Shown here: positions 12,816 to 25,100 of the stretch, in pieces
Layout of the letters: each line of letters starts with the position of its first letter
How positions within the stretch are numbered: the stretch's first letter is position 1
Assembly: GCF_000203795.2 (NCBI RefSeq)
Contig: NW_006281100.1
Location: 1,075,099-1,139,098, forward strand
DNA length: 64,000 nucleotides
Direction of reading: 5' to 3'
Source: Batrachochytrium dendrobatidis JAM81
Taxonomy: Eukaryota > Chytridiomycota > Chytridiomycetes > Rhizophydiales
Made by a program: the position numbers and the translations under genes
Notes under the pieces: model-generated
What the model was told of the DNA's origin: nothing
Databases searched by the model: none
The model's input: only the letters and a program-made list of their open reading frames with translations

Positions 12816-14750
12816 ATGGGCAACCCAGTACACGTTGTTGTTGAATATGACCCACTCAAGTCACGGTTGACAGGAGCGTCCATTGCTGTACAGCCATCAG
12901 GATATCGACCGCTTGCATCTGCATTGGTGGATACATTGGACTGGCCATTGAGAGCTAGTCGTACATCTGGAAATGCAATGTCATCGATCCCAGTCCCAGA
13001 ACCTTCCTCATCCATAGATGCCTCGTTTTCAGACTCTATGTTGCATCTCTCAAACAGTAGAGCATTTCGTACCATTACTCTGGGTAGTTTAATAGCAAGG
13101 TCTGAAGTTAATCCCAATTCGCTTGTATCAGACAGTTATACTTATACTGGATTTGGAAGCTATGCTGGCCAAAGAAGCAGCTTTTTTCATATGCGACAAC
13201 CTGCATTTCCTGATGAGATGTCAGAGAATCTATCCCAGTCATCTAGTCCTGGAATTGGATATCGCCAACAAAGCATTGCATCAGACATACCTCAATCATC
13301 CTTGACTGCCAGAAACAGAACCGCATCTGGCTTTTCAAGCCTCTCATCTTCTCCCGTACTCGAAAGGTGTCCTATGTGGGAACATCCTCGCAGAATGCTA
13401 TTGGAAATTCAACAACGTGAATTGCATATAAACCAGCAACATCCACTTCGACGAGCTAATGCAGTTCGTCGCTCCACGTCTGAAGAGTCTGATACGGCAA
13501 ATGGACAGCCCGTTTTGGAATTTTTAGAATACCCTGAAGAGTATCCTGACGAAGGAGCTGAAAATCGCAGCTTTGGATCCGGATCCGGATCCGGTGCCAG
13601 AACCACTCGAATTCGTTCCAATGTAACGGTAGACGATCTGGAACAGCTCATCATTCGCCAACTACGACCACGTACATTCAACCTATTGCTCGGAAGTTCA
13701 GCTACCGTATCCCGTCGTAATCGTGCATCAGCATCCCCTAATCTTAGTTTGCAAGAGCAATCTAATTCTATAAATGAATCGGAAAGTGGCCAGTCGTTGT
13801 CCATTGAAGGAGTGATGGAGCGATTGAGACGACAACTTCGAAACTCGTCTACACAACAGCTTCAAAACAGCGACGATCGAGTTCATCGGAGGCGAGTCGG
13901 AACCACCGTTGTCACTGATCGATCCTCTGCTTTGGCTTCAAACCAACAGGGTAATAGTGGTCGAGAATTGAGAAATAACGTGTATTCCAGAGGCTCCATG
14001 CGAGAACAGCGTTTGAGCAATTCGCCTCCTGCATCTAGAACTTCCCTCACATCATCGCTTACAAATACAGGCGTTTCTACTGCTGCCAACAATACTATAG
14101 ATGCTGCTTCACTTTTTTCGTCATTTTTGCCAACTGATATGGAAAGACAGTCCACAGGCACTCAAAACTCCAATCTGGGAACTGACTCGGCACTTTCGCA
14201 AAGGTATCGATCCCATCCATCTGGAACACTTGCATCGCGACGGCTCTTTATTGCTTCCACTCTTCCAAATTTTTCATCTTTATTCAGTAATACACTCTTA
14301 TCTGCACAAGCCACATCACCCACTGTAGATTCTTCTGACACACAATCTGGTGGTTTGGCAGCTAACCAAAGGAATACATCAGCAAATTCATTATCCATTT
14401 TCCCAGAAAGTACCCGACGATGGAGTGTAATTGAACGAGCACAAAACTTGATTACCTCTACAAACGCTCTGCTTGCTGCAACACCAGTCAGTTCACTGGG
14501 TTCCCGATCCAATCCTTCCACATTAGACTCTGATTCTTCTGACCAGACCAGTACATCATTTCGGGAATCTAATCGGTCAAGATTGCAAGTGCCTGGTATA
14601 CAAAGCGGATCACCTGCTTTGACAAATACTATTTTATCTGGAGTAAGCCAGGTAGATTTATTTGGTGGTCTTGGAAACCAGGCACAAATTAATCTTAACC
14701 TTGACGAACACTGTCCTGTCGATTACGAAGCCCCAACTTCAGAAGACTAA
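12816..14750 (+). CDS. Ser/Asn-rich protein of unknown function
   Basis: A single uninterrupted frame of 644 codons. An in-frame TAG two codons upstream fixes the ATG at 12816 unless an upstream coding exon is spliced on. I do not recognise a domain. The protein starts MGNPVHVV, is rich in Ser, Thr, Asn, Gln and Arg throughout, carries a Gly-Ser run (GSGSGSG) encoded by a GGATCC-type repeat near 13,576-13,594, and ends in an acidic EHCPVDYEAPTSED. Short hydrophobic patches exist but no clear membrane helix, so it is probably largely disordered. A MITE-like remnant lies just downstream. The long intact frame in AT-rich DNA supports a real gene; the function is open. Confidence 0.75.
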   Translation: MGNPVHVVVEYDPLKSRLTGASIAVQPSGYRPLASALVDTLDWPLRASRTSGNAMSSIPVPEPSSSIDASFSDSMLHLSNSRAFRTITLGSLIARSEVNPNSLVSDSYTYTGFGSYAGQRSSFFHMRQPAFPDEMSENLSQSSSPGIGYRQQSIASDIPQSSLTARNRTASGFSSLSSSPVLERCPMWEHPRRMLLEIQQRELHINQQHPLRRANAVRRSTSEESDTANGQPVLEFLEYPEEYPDEGAENRSFGSGSGSGARTTRIRSNVTVDDLEQLIIRQLRPRTFNLLLGSSATVSRRNRASASPNLSLQEQSNSINESESGQSLSIEGVMERLRRQLRNSSTQQLQNSDDRVHRRRVGTTVVTDRSSALASNQQGNSGRELRNNVYSRGSMREQRLSNSPPASRTSLTSSLTNTGVSTAANNTIDAASLFSSFLPTDMERQSTGTQNSNLGTDSALSQRYRSHPSGTLASRRLFIASTLPNFSSLFSNTLLSAQATSPTVDSSDTQSGGLAANQRNTSANSLSIFPESTRRWSVIERAQNLITSTNALLAATPVSSLGSRSNPSTLDSDSSDQTSTSFRESNRSRLQVPGIQSGSPALTNTILSGVSQVDLFGGLGNQAQINLNLDEHCPVDYEAPTSED

Positions 14751-15387
14751 TAAACTAGGATTGTTTTGGTTTATGGAGTTTGAATCAAGTGTTAGAGGGA
14801 CTGCAATATGGAATGAGCTCAATCGTTTGAAATATCTAATTTTCAGCCATATTCATGTAGAATGAAACACTGTTTTGCAATGATGTTATATGATGTACGC
14901 CATCAAATTATAGTTTTAAACTGGGGTGATCCTCTTGACAGTTATGCATTGTACAATCGCCAGATTCATGCATTACAATCCATATATTGAGCTTGTTTTA
15001 ATGTTGCCAACAAAATTTATATTCGCGCTCTAGTTTAACATAGCAATGCAACTATTGTTTCCATGTTAATCATCCAATATTAAATGTTTGAAGCAAATGA
15101 GAATTGAAGATATAGCTGTGTTACGTACACATCTCTGCCATTTAAAATCCACTATTTAGTTGTAGATTAGCATGACATGTGTCGATACATTTGCCATTAA
15201 ACAGTCGATCGATATCAATTTTCAATAGCAGCATATTTTTATATATCGAGTCAAACAGTTTTTGTATTTCGTTTATGCTTCCAACAGTCGACTTTTATGT
15301 AATCTTGCTAAATCAAAGTTGAACAAATCGTCCAAGTAGTTCAAAGCAGTCGTTTCATTTCTTACCAGCTCAACAAATTCAAAGATT
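14751..15387. other. Spacer with degenerate MITE-like copy (copy F)
   Basis: Starting about 14,849 there is a degenerate terminal motif (TATTCATGTAGAATGAAAC), followed by the family's internal landmarks: TTATAGTTTTAAACTGG near 14,910, TTGTACAAT near 14,952 and a degenerate ATTGAGCTTG near 14,990. The far end was not found. The rest is the presumptive promoter of the TRAPPC3 gene. Confidence 0.45.
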
Positions 15388-16438
<1,051 letters not shown>

Positions 16439-16811
16439 TTGTCAAATCTGATCAAAGAGTAGTACTATTTACCATTGATTAAAGTTAATTAAATACCAAG
16501 TTTGCATTTTTAGTGAGTGTATCCATTTTCTGTGATTACACCATATTCGATATTCGATAAATTTGGCAGCATCTATCTGATTCATGCATGCAATGCACTT
16601 TTATTCGATCAAACTGCTCTGCTTTATTGGTAAAACCCATTGAAAATAGTATTTTCACAACCAAGATCTGTTTTGAAATTCAAACCTGATAATCGATGCA
16701 GTATATTTCCCATCGCTAATACAAACAGTATAACGCATAACTGACTATTCAAAGTATGCATAAATGGGTTGATCCATGACTTGGAGTTTAATAAACAGTC
16801 ACATTTTTGAT
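16439..16811. other. Convergent 3' spacer
   Basis: 373 bp between the stop codons of Bet3 (+) and the Arc1-like gene (-). AT-rich 3' UTR-like DNA; nothing else seen. Confidence 0.6.
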
Positions 16812-18669
16812 TTATTTGATCAAACCGCCTGCAACCGATTGAACTTTGCAAACGCCACGATCCGATTTGAGTACACATACTTTTTTGGATTCGTCAGGAG
16901 TAGTATAAACCGCTTGGAACTCGGTGTCAGTTAAAAAGTTTGGCTGGATGCTCTCCCACACCTTTCTTTTGGGATTCAGCTGTTTTTCAGGAGTACCTGA
17001 TTGAATCAAACCCCATATTGGTATAGTAAAATCAGATTAATCAACTCATGCTTGATTAAAAAACTCGACAAAATTTACCTTTATGTCCATCGAAAAAGCA
17101 AACGTCGCCATTTTGAGAACCTGCAGGAGGTTCAAGTAGCTCCACAGTAGCTCCATCAGAAGAAGTAGTGGCAAGAACCATGGCCTGGGATTCAATGCCA
17201 CGCATTTTCGCTGGTTTCAAGTTACATAAAACAACAACCTTTCGGTTCTCTAAAGCGCTCTCGGACATGTATTTTACAAGTCCAGACACAACTACACGAG
17301 CAGTTGCTTCTCCAAGATCGATTTCTTCTACATATAGAGTTTCGGCATCTGGGTGTCTTTTCACAGACACAATTGTGCCTATACGAATATCTAGCTTAGA
17401 TAGATCGGGAAGAGCAGCTGTATTCATATTTCACATCGATTAGTATTGATCCAATGTACAGACGTGGAAATCCAGCACTATGCATTTAATTTATATTCTA
17501 AATCAGATAAGCTTACAATTGGTTGAAACAGGAGTGGCAGCTGATGTCTTGTCAGCCTTTGAGGCTTTTTTTGCAGCCTTGATTGCAGTTTTTTCACTGG
17601 TCGTAGCATGCTCAGCTGATGATTGATCTTTACTCTTGGATTTTGATCCTTTTTCAGCCGACTCTGTAGATTCAGTAGCGGCTTTTACAGTAGATTTTCC
17701 AGAAGTTTCAGCAATTACCATAGGTTTAACAAGTGGAACATTCAAGTCAAATTCAACCAATTTCAAAGGCGATTCCAGTTTCCATGCCAGAACTAGATGT
17801 TGAATTAGATCGTAGTGACGAAATACATTTGGAATTTCAAATCGCTCAGAGATACGAAACTATTGTATTGAATAGTTGGGGTATAAATGTTAGTTCACTA
17901 GTACACAAGTGCATAGAAAATGATGATTTTAACACTTTTGAGTCCATTAGGTTTAATTTAAACAGGCAACAAACCTACCGGTGTATTGTAGAGGACTGAA
18001 AAAAGAGCTAAATCTGCCAGAGACAGAGTGGTGCCAACAGTAAAGATACGATTGGAAAAAAGAGTGTTCAGTTGCTATATTTAGGATGATCCAAATAAGT
18101 TGTGTATTCTAATCCCGATGATTTGGATATTATCCAGTTTGGCATTCTGCACACGTCAAATGCAACAAAATGTCCACTTACAGACAGGGCAGTTTTTCTG
18201 TCATGTTTTAAAGCCATACAGGTGGTTGTCATGAAAATGTTGGTCCAGTCTACGATTTCAATAGCTGCACAATCAGTCTTGCCAAGTAGGTTGGTGCAAC
18301 CTGCCTGATGGAGTAAATACTTGGCAATGCTGACAGTGCCTTCAATTGTAGTACCATTTTCCATGCTCAATACAGCCGACGCAGCCTATAAACAGTTGGT
18401 TCAAACAGCATCAGTGAAATCACGATGGTTTGGTATGCAATAAGAATCAATAGATTGAATTCATGTTTAGTAGAGTTTCAGATCGGCAACACTTTAAAGG
18501 ATGGTAAATCGGTGTAAATGACTGAATGAATGTGCAATACCTGCTGGGAAGTCATGGCAGTGTCAGCATAAAAAGGAGTGATTTTATTGATAGTGAGTGA
18601 AAGCTGCTTCTTCACATACTCAGAAACCACTTGAAGGAGAATGTCTGTTGTTAGATGATCGACATTCAT
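16812..18669 (-). CDS. ARC1: Arc1p/AIMP1-like tRNA-binding aminoacyl-tRNA synthetase cofactor
   Basis: Such proteins hold aminoacyl-tRNA synthetases together and deliver tRNA. Exons in phase: 18541-18669, 18182-18385, 17979-18074, 17517-17859, 17079-17417 and 16812-16996 (about 431 residues). The N-terminal half resembles a GST-C-like interaction domain (IFTVGTTLSLADLALFSVLY, then FEIPNVFRHYDLIQHL). A Lys/Ala/Ser-rich linker follows (KAAKKASKADK). The C-terminal half is the EMAPII-like OB fold: LDIRIGTIVSVKRHPDAETL, EATARVVVSGLVKYM, VVLCNLKPAKMRGIESQAM, VELLEPPAGSQNGD, and the terminal LNPKRKVWESIQP block. No synthetase catalytic domain is attached. It could equally be named after AIMP1; the domain layout matches yeast Arc1p best. 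Confidence 0.85.
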
Positions 18670-19132
18670 TGTTTTGGATTTATGAATTCAAGATTGGGTT
18701 TGAATTTTGCAGTCGTCTTTGTGTAAAACACTAAAAAGGGCGTCAAAGTGTACGATGAGCACCAAGTTTACTGAAAAACATTTTAAACTCAAAGTTTACG
18801 ATATTTCTTGTGGAGATTAGCGTGTATAACTGCAATCGATGGATTTGTTGATTGTACAATCTCAAAGAATTTTAGTTTAAAACTATAGTTTATGTGATGA
18901 ACGTCATGTTTATTCAACATGTCATTTTTTAATAGAAAAGTACGAATATTTAACCATTGCTATTCCAAAGTAGATTCATGACTGCATGCTGAAACAAAAC
19001 TACATTTTACATAAATACAACTTTAGATCTACAAATGCCAACATGTGCATTTAGGTCAATGCTTTCCACATACAAGCATAGCGGAATATGAGATAAAGTT
19101 TATCTTGAAAGCATGCAGTTAAATAAATCTAT
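18670..19132. other. Spacer with MITE-like copy on the minus strand (copy G)
   Basis: Read on the minus strand from about 19,026: GTTGTATTTATGTAAAATG (terminal motif), CTTTGGAATAGCAATGG, ACTATAGTTTTAAACT near 18,880, and GATTGTACAATC near 18,860. This is the same order as in the complete copies. The inner end is degenerate near 18,790. Confidence 0.55.
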
Positions 19133-22100
19133 TTATTCGTTAAAGCTAACATTGCGGCCAAGTGGAGCCTAAATCATCAAAGTGTTGTCAAAAACAAAAT
19201 ATATCATGTCAGACTAAATCTATGGTATTATTGTAAATTCAATATAGTCAAAATCCAGTAGAATAAAACAAGGCAAGCTTTACTGTTTGTGGACGTGCAC
19301 TATGCTGCTCAGGGAGCTGTCTTGAACCTAAAGATACTAAATGTTAGCACTTGGTTACTCATCAGCAGTGTACACATATAAACTTGATACCTTTTGTAGT
19401 GTTTGATTCAAAAGGTATTGATACTATACGAGTACTATTTATACTTTCCGGTGTAGTGGATGTTCTTACAAAGCCTACTTGTTTTCCGCTTCCAAGACGT
19501 TGATAAATTGGCGATTTCTCCAAAGGCGGAAGGTCTGCTTGAGCACGATCAATAACGGGCCTTTTTACCAACTTTGAGGGTTGGTTGGCTGAAGTAGCTC
19601 TTGATGCAGATACATGACGTAAAATTCCTGCTGATCGACGATCAGCGAAGCCATGGGAAATGGCGGTTCTTGGGCGTTCGGGAGATGCTACTCGACTATT
19701 CATAACACAAGTTGAAAGTTCAGATTCAAAATACGGAGTTGTGTATCCTGAAGTCACGCTCGAAATTGTCTTGCATTCGTCTGGTAGAGAAATTCCATTT
19801 AGAAACAACTTTCGACGCAAAGCTTTGTTTTCACGCATAAGCCATTGGAGGTTCCCAACCATTTGAAAATGAACATCTGCACTCATTACATCGTTTGATG
19901 ATATGGGCTCAGCTGCCACAGCAGCATTGATGGATTTTTTGCTGGAAAATTCCCCACCCAAGAGATTTTTTTGAGTGGTTGTAAGTTGAGAAGTTATCAT
20001 GTCAGACTGTCTTGAAACCACATTTTTACTGCGTAAACAAGTACTAATTCCAGATTTGCTTGATCGAAAAATGCCGTCCTTGACTAATAGAGGAGTTTTT
20101 TTCTCTCTGTTAAAATTATAACAATTTAAACAGTGCGTTAGTATAAAGCTTAAATATTGGTTTAGGGTTAGATTAAAAGACATCTATGAATAAACTGAAA
20201 AGATACCTATCACGTTTTTCCTGAATCAAGGACTCCAATAATGCAGTCTTGTTGGATAGTTCTTGCATTAAATTATCAATATTGATTCCCTCATATCGAC
20301 GAAGTTGATCTTCCAACTCTGTAAGCTTCTGAGACTTGCTTTCTGCTCGAGCCTTGTCACCTTTGGCAGACTTTAAAGAAGTACGATCCGCCATTTGGGA
20401 AACTGAGCCAGTACCCGCCTTTAAAGATTGTGTCCCTCTAGGTTTGGTTTGCTAAATTTGATAAAAGGTAAATCAGAATCAAAACAAGTCAAATGCTAAT
20501 CAAACTATATCCTGACACTACCTCTTCACGCAACTGTCGTTGTAGATTTTCATTTTGGGTTTCAATAGTTGATTTTCCTTTTTGCAGTTTTCCCAACTGT
20601 TTGCGAAGAGCTCTTTCTCGAGCCTCTGCATCACGATAGTTGTCCCATAGCTTTTCTTCTGCCTCTTTATTGGCAGTGGCTAATTTGAATTGCTATACAC
20701 GTTCAAAAGAGTTTAAATAGTAATGATGTAGATATCAATTAAACATTTGTGAGTTTTAGAAACAAAAATGCAGATTGTATTAAATAAATATTTGATCCAA
20801 ATACCTGTTTCTCAAAAGTGCATTTTAGTGCCTGCTCCTTCATGCCAAAAATGGATCGTAGTTTCAAAACCTAATCATATGGTAGAATTAAAAAACAATA
20901 TGCATCAACATATTGTCATGCGCTAAAAAAGTCGAATAAATTACCGTCATTTTGAGTTCGTGGTTTTGCTCTCGAAAAGTAGCAAGTTGCTGTTCATGCT
21001 GAATCATTGAGTCAGCAGTAGCCCTTAAAGTTGGCGGCAAATCGTCATTTTGAGTAGTGATCATCAGTTGCTCCTTTTTGGCTTCGGCCATGATGTTCAT
21101 GACATCGTTGAGACTTCCAATTTGGTATTCGTGAAATCTATGCCGTAAAACACCAATTTCCTTGACCAAATCCTCAACAAGACTATCATATTCGTGAATA
21201 ATTCGATTGCGTATTTTTCGTTCATCAATTTTACGATTTTTTCGCAATTCGTTCAGCTCAACTGACATACTAGCAAGCTCAGCATAGGTATCAAGAGCTA
21301 ATTCATGGCCAACTAATCGCGCTTCTCGTTTGAAATTCTACAGATCAAGACAAAATGTATGACATAAAAGTTTAGCATCTAAGCATAGACTATATAGTAT
21401 ATATCAATAGTACTATAGATTCAATAACATACATTCATAATATCCCGTTTTTCTTGCATTTGAAAAAGAATAATACGTTCGCAATTTCGAATAGTATCAA
21501 GCAGATGACCATAAAGTGCTCCAATAAACCCTTCTTGTTCCAAAGCACGATCGCTTTTCCACTGATTCAAATGAGTTGCTAGTCGGACAATCTATCATTA
21601 AAATAAATTAAAAATGCATTCTTTGAGTTTTTGTACATTCATTATACTTTAGTTTGATCAATATTACCGCTTGTCCAAGATCTTCCTTTTTGCAAGAAAA
21701 TATTTTTTTATCATCAAAAAGCGTCGACAGCTGACTATCCTCTGTTTTGGACTGAGCCTTTCCCAACTTTCCAAGCGGTAGCGTAGGTTGTTTGTCTTTT
21801 AGCTCTTTAGCCTGAAAAATGATTCAATATTTTCAACAACTTTGTGAATATAAACTAAAAGCGAGTAAATTCCACCTTGCCAAATCAAACAGTATACTTA
21901 CAAAATCCATACTAGCACGATGCAGATCGGTTAGAAATGTATTGAAAATGGATGATTTAGTATTATAATCTTCCTCTGAAATCTGGAATGCATAAGTGTC
22001 CGAATAAGTGGGGGATGTTATTTTGGTAATGCCGCTACTTCTAAAAAGTTTTCCTAATCGCTCATCGGTCAGCTTATCAAAATATACTTGTGCTTCTCTA

Positions 22101-25100
22101 GTTAGTTTTTGAGTAAAATCTCGAATAATTTCGTTTTGAAGAACTTGTAGTTGACATTTATCAAACGCATTACGAGCTGTTTGATTCAATTCCAGAATTG
22201 AATTTCCGCAAACAATTTCGTCTTGAATCAAAGACGCTATTGATTTACAGTTTAAATAGGATGCACATGTCAATATATATTGTAAAGCTAGCCCAAAAGT
22301 TTTGCAATTTGTAAAAACAACAGTCAAATACATACCAGTACTTGCATCTAAACACAATTGTAAAAATAAAAATTAAGTCTTGTGAATAAAATGTATAACA
22401 TATCAAAAAACTTACTTCCTTTAGATCCAGTTTTGTGATACATTTTCACAGCTGGAACAATGATTCTCATTTTAAATTTTTGAAAGAAAGCAATTCGAGA
22501 TGCTTCATCCTTTGAAAACAATAGCATGTAGATTAGACAATGAAATCACGCCAGGTTTGCAAATTTACACAAATAGCCAAATTTAGTTACTTGAATCAGG
22601 TTTCCATTTGTAATGATGTTAAAGTATTCGCGACGCAAGGCCAGTAGTTTGATGTTCGAGGTCAGAAAATCAGTCAGACTTTTATTCATGTTTTCATCTG
22701 ACCCATTGTACTGAACAACTTGCAGATACTCTTCAATGTTTTCCTCAATTTCCTTGACATTGAAGTCACATATACGCTTTGCTTCTACAGTCAGCTCTCC
22801 AAACACATATAATGATGGAATGTATGTTCTGGTAACTACAAAAGCAGACTAGGATTCATTATACATTCCATAGTAAACGTAGCAAAAAATCAAGATTAGG
22901 TTGGAAATTGCATCAAAGCATCAGATATTCTATCCAAGATTTACCTTTGTGCTCTGAAGTGGCTTTTCATACTTTCCACGTTTTGGCTCACGCAAATGAG
23001 CAAACTTTTTAGTGATGCACTTGGAATAGTGAGCCATAAGTATGTTGCGATCCCAAGTCAGCTGTTGAAAAACAGAACTAGTAGTAAGTACAAATGCTAT
23101 TCAAATAAAACCATATTTGCTTGTTCAAATCTGGTTTACATTGACACCATACCATTTTCATTTCAAGGGCATGTATGGAAAATGAAAGTATATATTTCAG
23201 TTTTAAATACCAAAATTGCCATCGCGAGCTTAAAAACGATTGCACTCGAATGCTGTCAGCCGGCTCGCCTTGATTCATCAAATCTCGTTTGATCAAATTC
23301 ACTGTAGATACAACGTAATCTGCTTCTCGCATCAGTTTCACTACGTAAATCAAGTTGAAATCCATATGTATTAGCTATTATAAAAAATCAACTAGAGTTT
23401 CACTATTGCATACCTGAAGTTGAATATCGATTGTTGTCTTGTAGTAAGTGTGAAAACACCATAATAATAGAAAGTAACTCATAAACAAGAGAGTGAATTC
23501 TGGTTGATTTGAAAAACAATTGTTTGTTTCTGTAAATACGATGAGACAAATCTATGGGTCCTTTATATGGCTTATCAGGACCGCTCATTGCCTAAAAGCC
23601 CATGAGATACAAATTAAAAAACGTAGAGTCGAGTATATACTGCAGTTAGTGTTGGTTAATAAACCTGACCGTGTTCAAATACTTACCAAAATAATTTCTG
23701 TCAAATGTGGAAGATACCAAAGACGCGCTAGTCGCTCTGGTCCAAGTCCGCTATCGTTGGATACAACTTCCTGAACTTGAACAGATTGCTTGTATTTGTA
23801 TTTTTCACTCTCAGCACCATTATCCTGCAGACCTGTGCAAGCGTACAGTAAATATTGTAAGCACACTGTTTTAAAAAGTACACAATACTTGATGCCAGCA
23901 GAATGCTTACTTGCAAAATAGTCGGAATGCTTGGTTATTGGAGATATCTGAAACAATAGTTTACCATATTGAGTTCGTATTCATCAAATATTAAAATAAA
24001 CCAAAGGTCAAGTATTTACAGCAGACCATACAATTAAATTCAAACATTTATAGCAATTCTAATGATTTGACTCGTCAAAAATTATAAAAAGGATATTGTT
24101 TACAACTTTGCGAATCTCAGAAATGAGTTTAGCAAATTCAGTGCGTTCACATTCTTCAGCAACAACCTCGGCAAAATTGGCATAGTACCAATCAACCAAT
24201 TTAACCTACGCAATCGAATGGTAAATATCAGATTTTAAAACTTGTAGATTTTAAACCGTCCACAAATATGTGGCATAAATAAATCACCTTGAACTTTGTT
24301 AGCGCCTGCTCTTTTTGATTATCAGTGATGTCTTGTGTTGAAAGCAGTTTATACCTAGACACCAGAATAAAGCGGAATGAATTTCATGCACAAATTACCA
24401 GCCAGTGTTGGTACAACAAAAACTCACTCTCGAGAGTATTCGGTCATGAGAATACGACGCAGCTGCTTTTTCTTGGTAAGATTTGAAGTGACAAGGGCTC
24501 TATAATCAGTATCAAAGCGCGATTGATCTTGTGTTGGTTTTGATATTGGCTCGGATGTGGGCCGTGTAGTTTGTGCAGCTTCAACCTGTTGCACAGATTT
24601 ACCATCGAGTACTCCAGCGTGAATTTCTTCCAATAACATATCATGAAGTTCTGTAGCAGCCATAAACCAATTTTTATCCAATATTTGAATCTGATATCAA
24701 GCATTAAAAAGTATATAGTCAGTATGCGCACTACAAAATAAATGATTACTGAATTCAGGGTTTGCATCAATGATTTGAAAGCACAATCTTTTGTAAAAAT
24801 CTCACTTTTATGCATTGCTTTAGACGATTTATACCACTTGGCTTCATGAGACTAGTTATCCCTTGAATAGTGGATAAATCAAACTGTATCATAGATTCAT
24901 CAAGTTCTGACATGGAAAGAGGACCAAACCGTAATACATCTGCGCTCATACTCGAAACCATTGCATCCATTTCCAAATCATCAGCAAAGTCTCGCTTTCC
25001 CAAGTAATCATCCTCTGCATCCTCCAACTGGATATAAATTGTCGAACCAACAAGAAAGATTATCAAAATCGTATCAATCAAATGATTTAGCACTTTTAAA

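Noticed and set aside
13409..14521. Minus-strand frames of 92-131 codons
   Set aside because: Antisense shadows of the Ser-rich gene, with the mirrored Ser/Arg composition expected from it.
17079..17417. Methionyl- or tyrosyl-tRNA synthetase C-terminal domain
   Set aside because: The OB-fold block also ends those enzymes, but the upstream exons code a GST-like domain and Lys-rich linker with no catalytic HIGH/KMSKS region.
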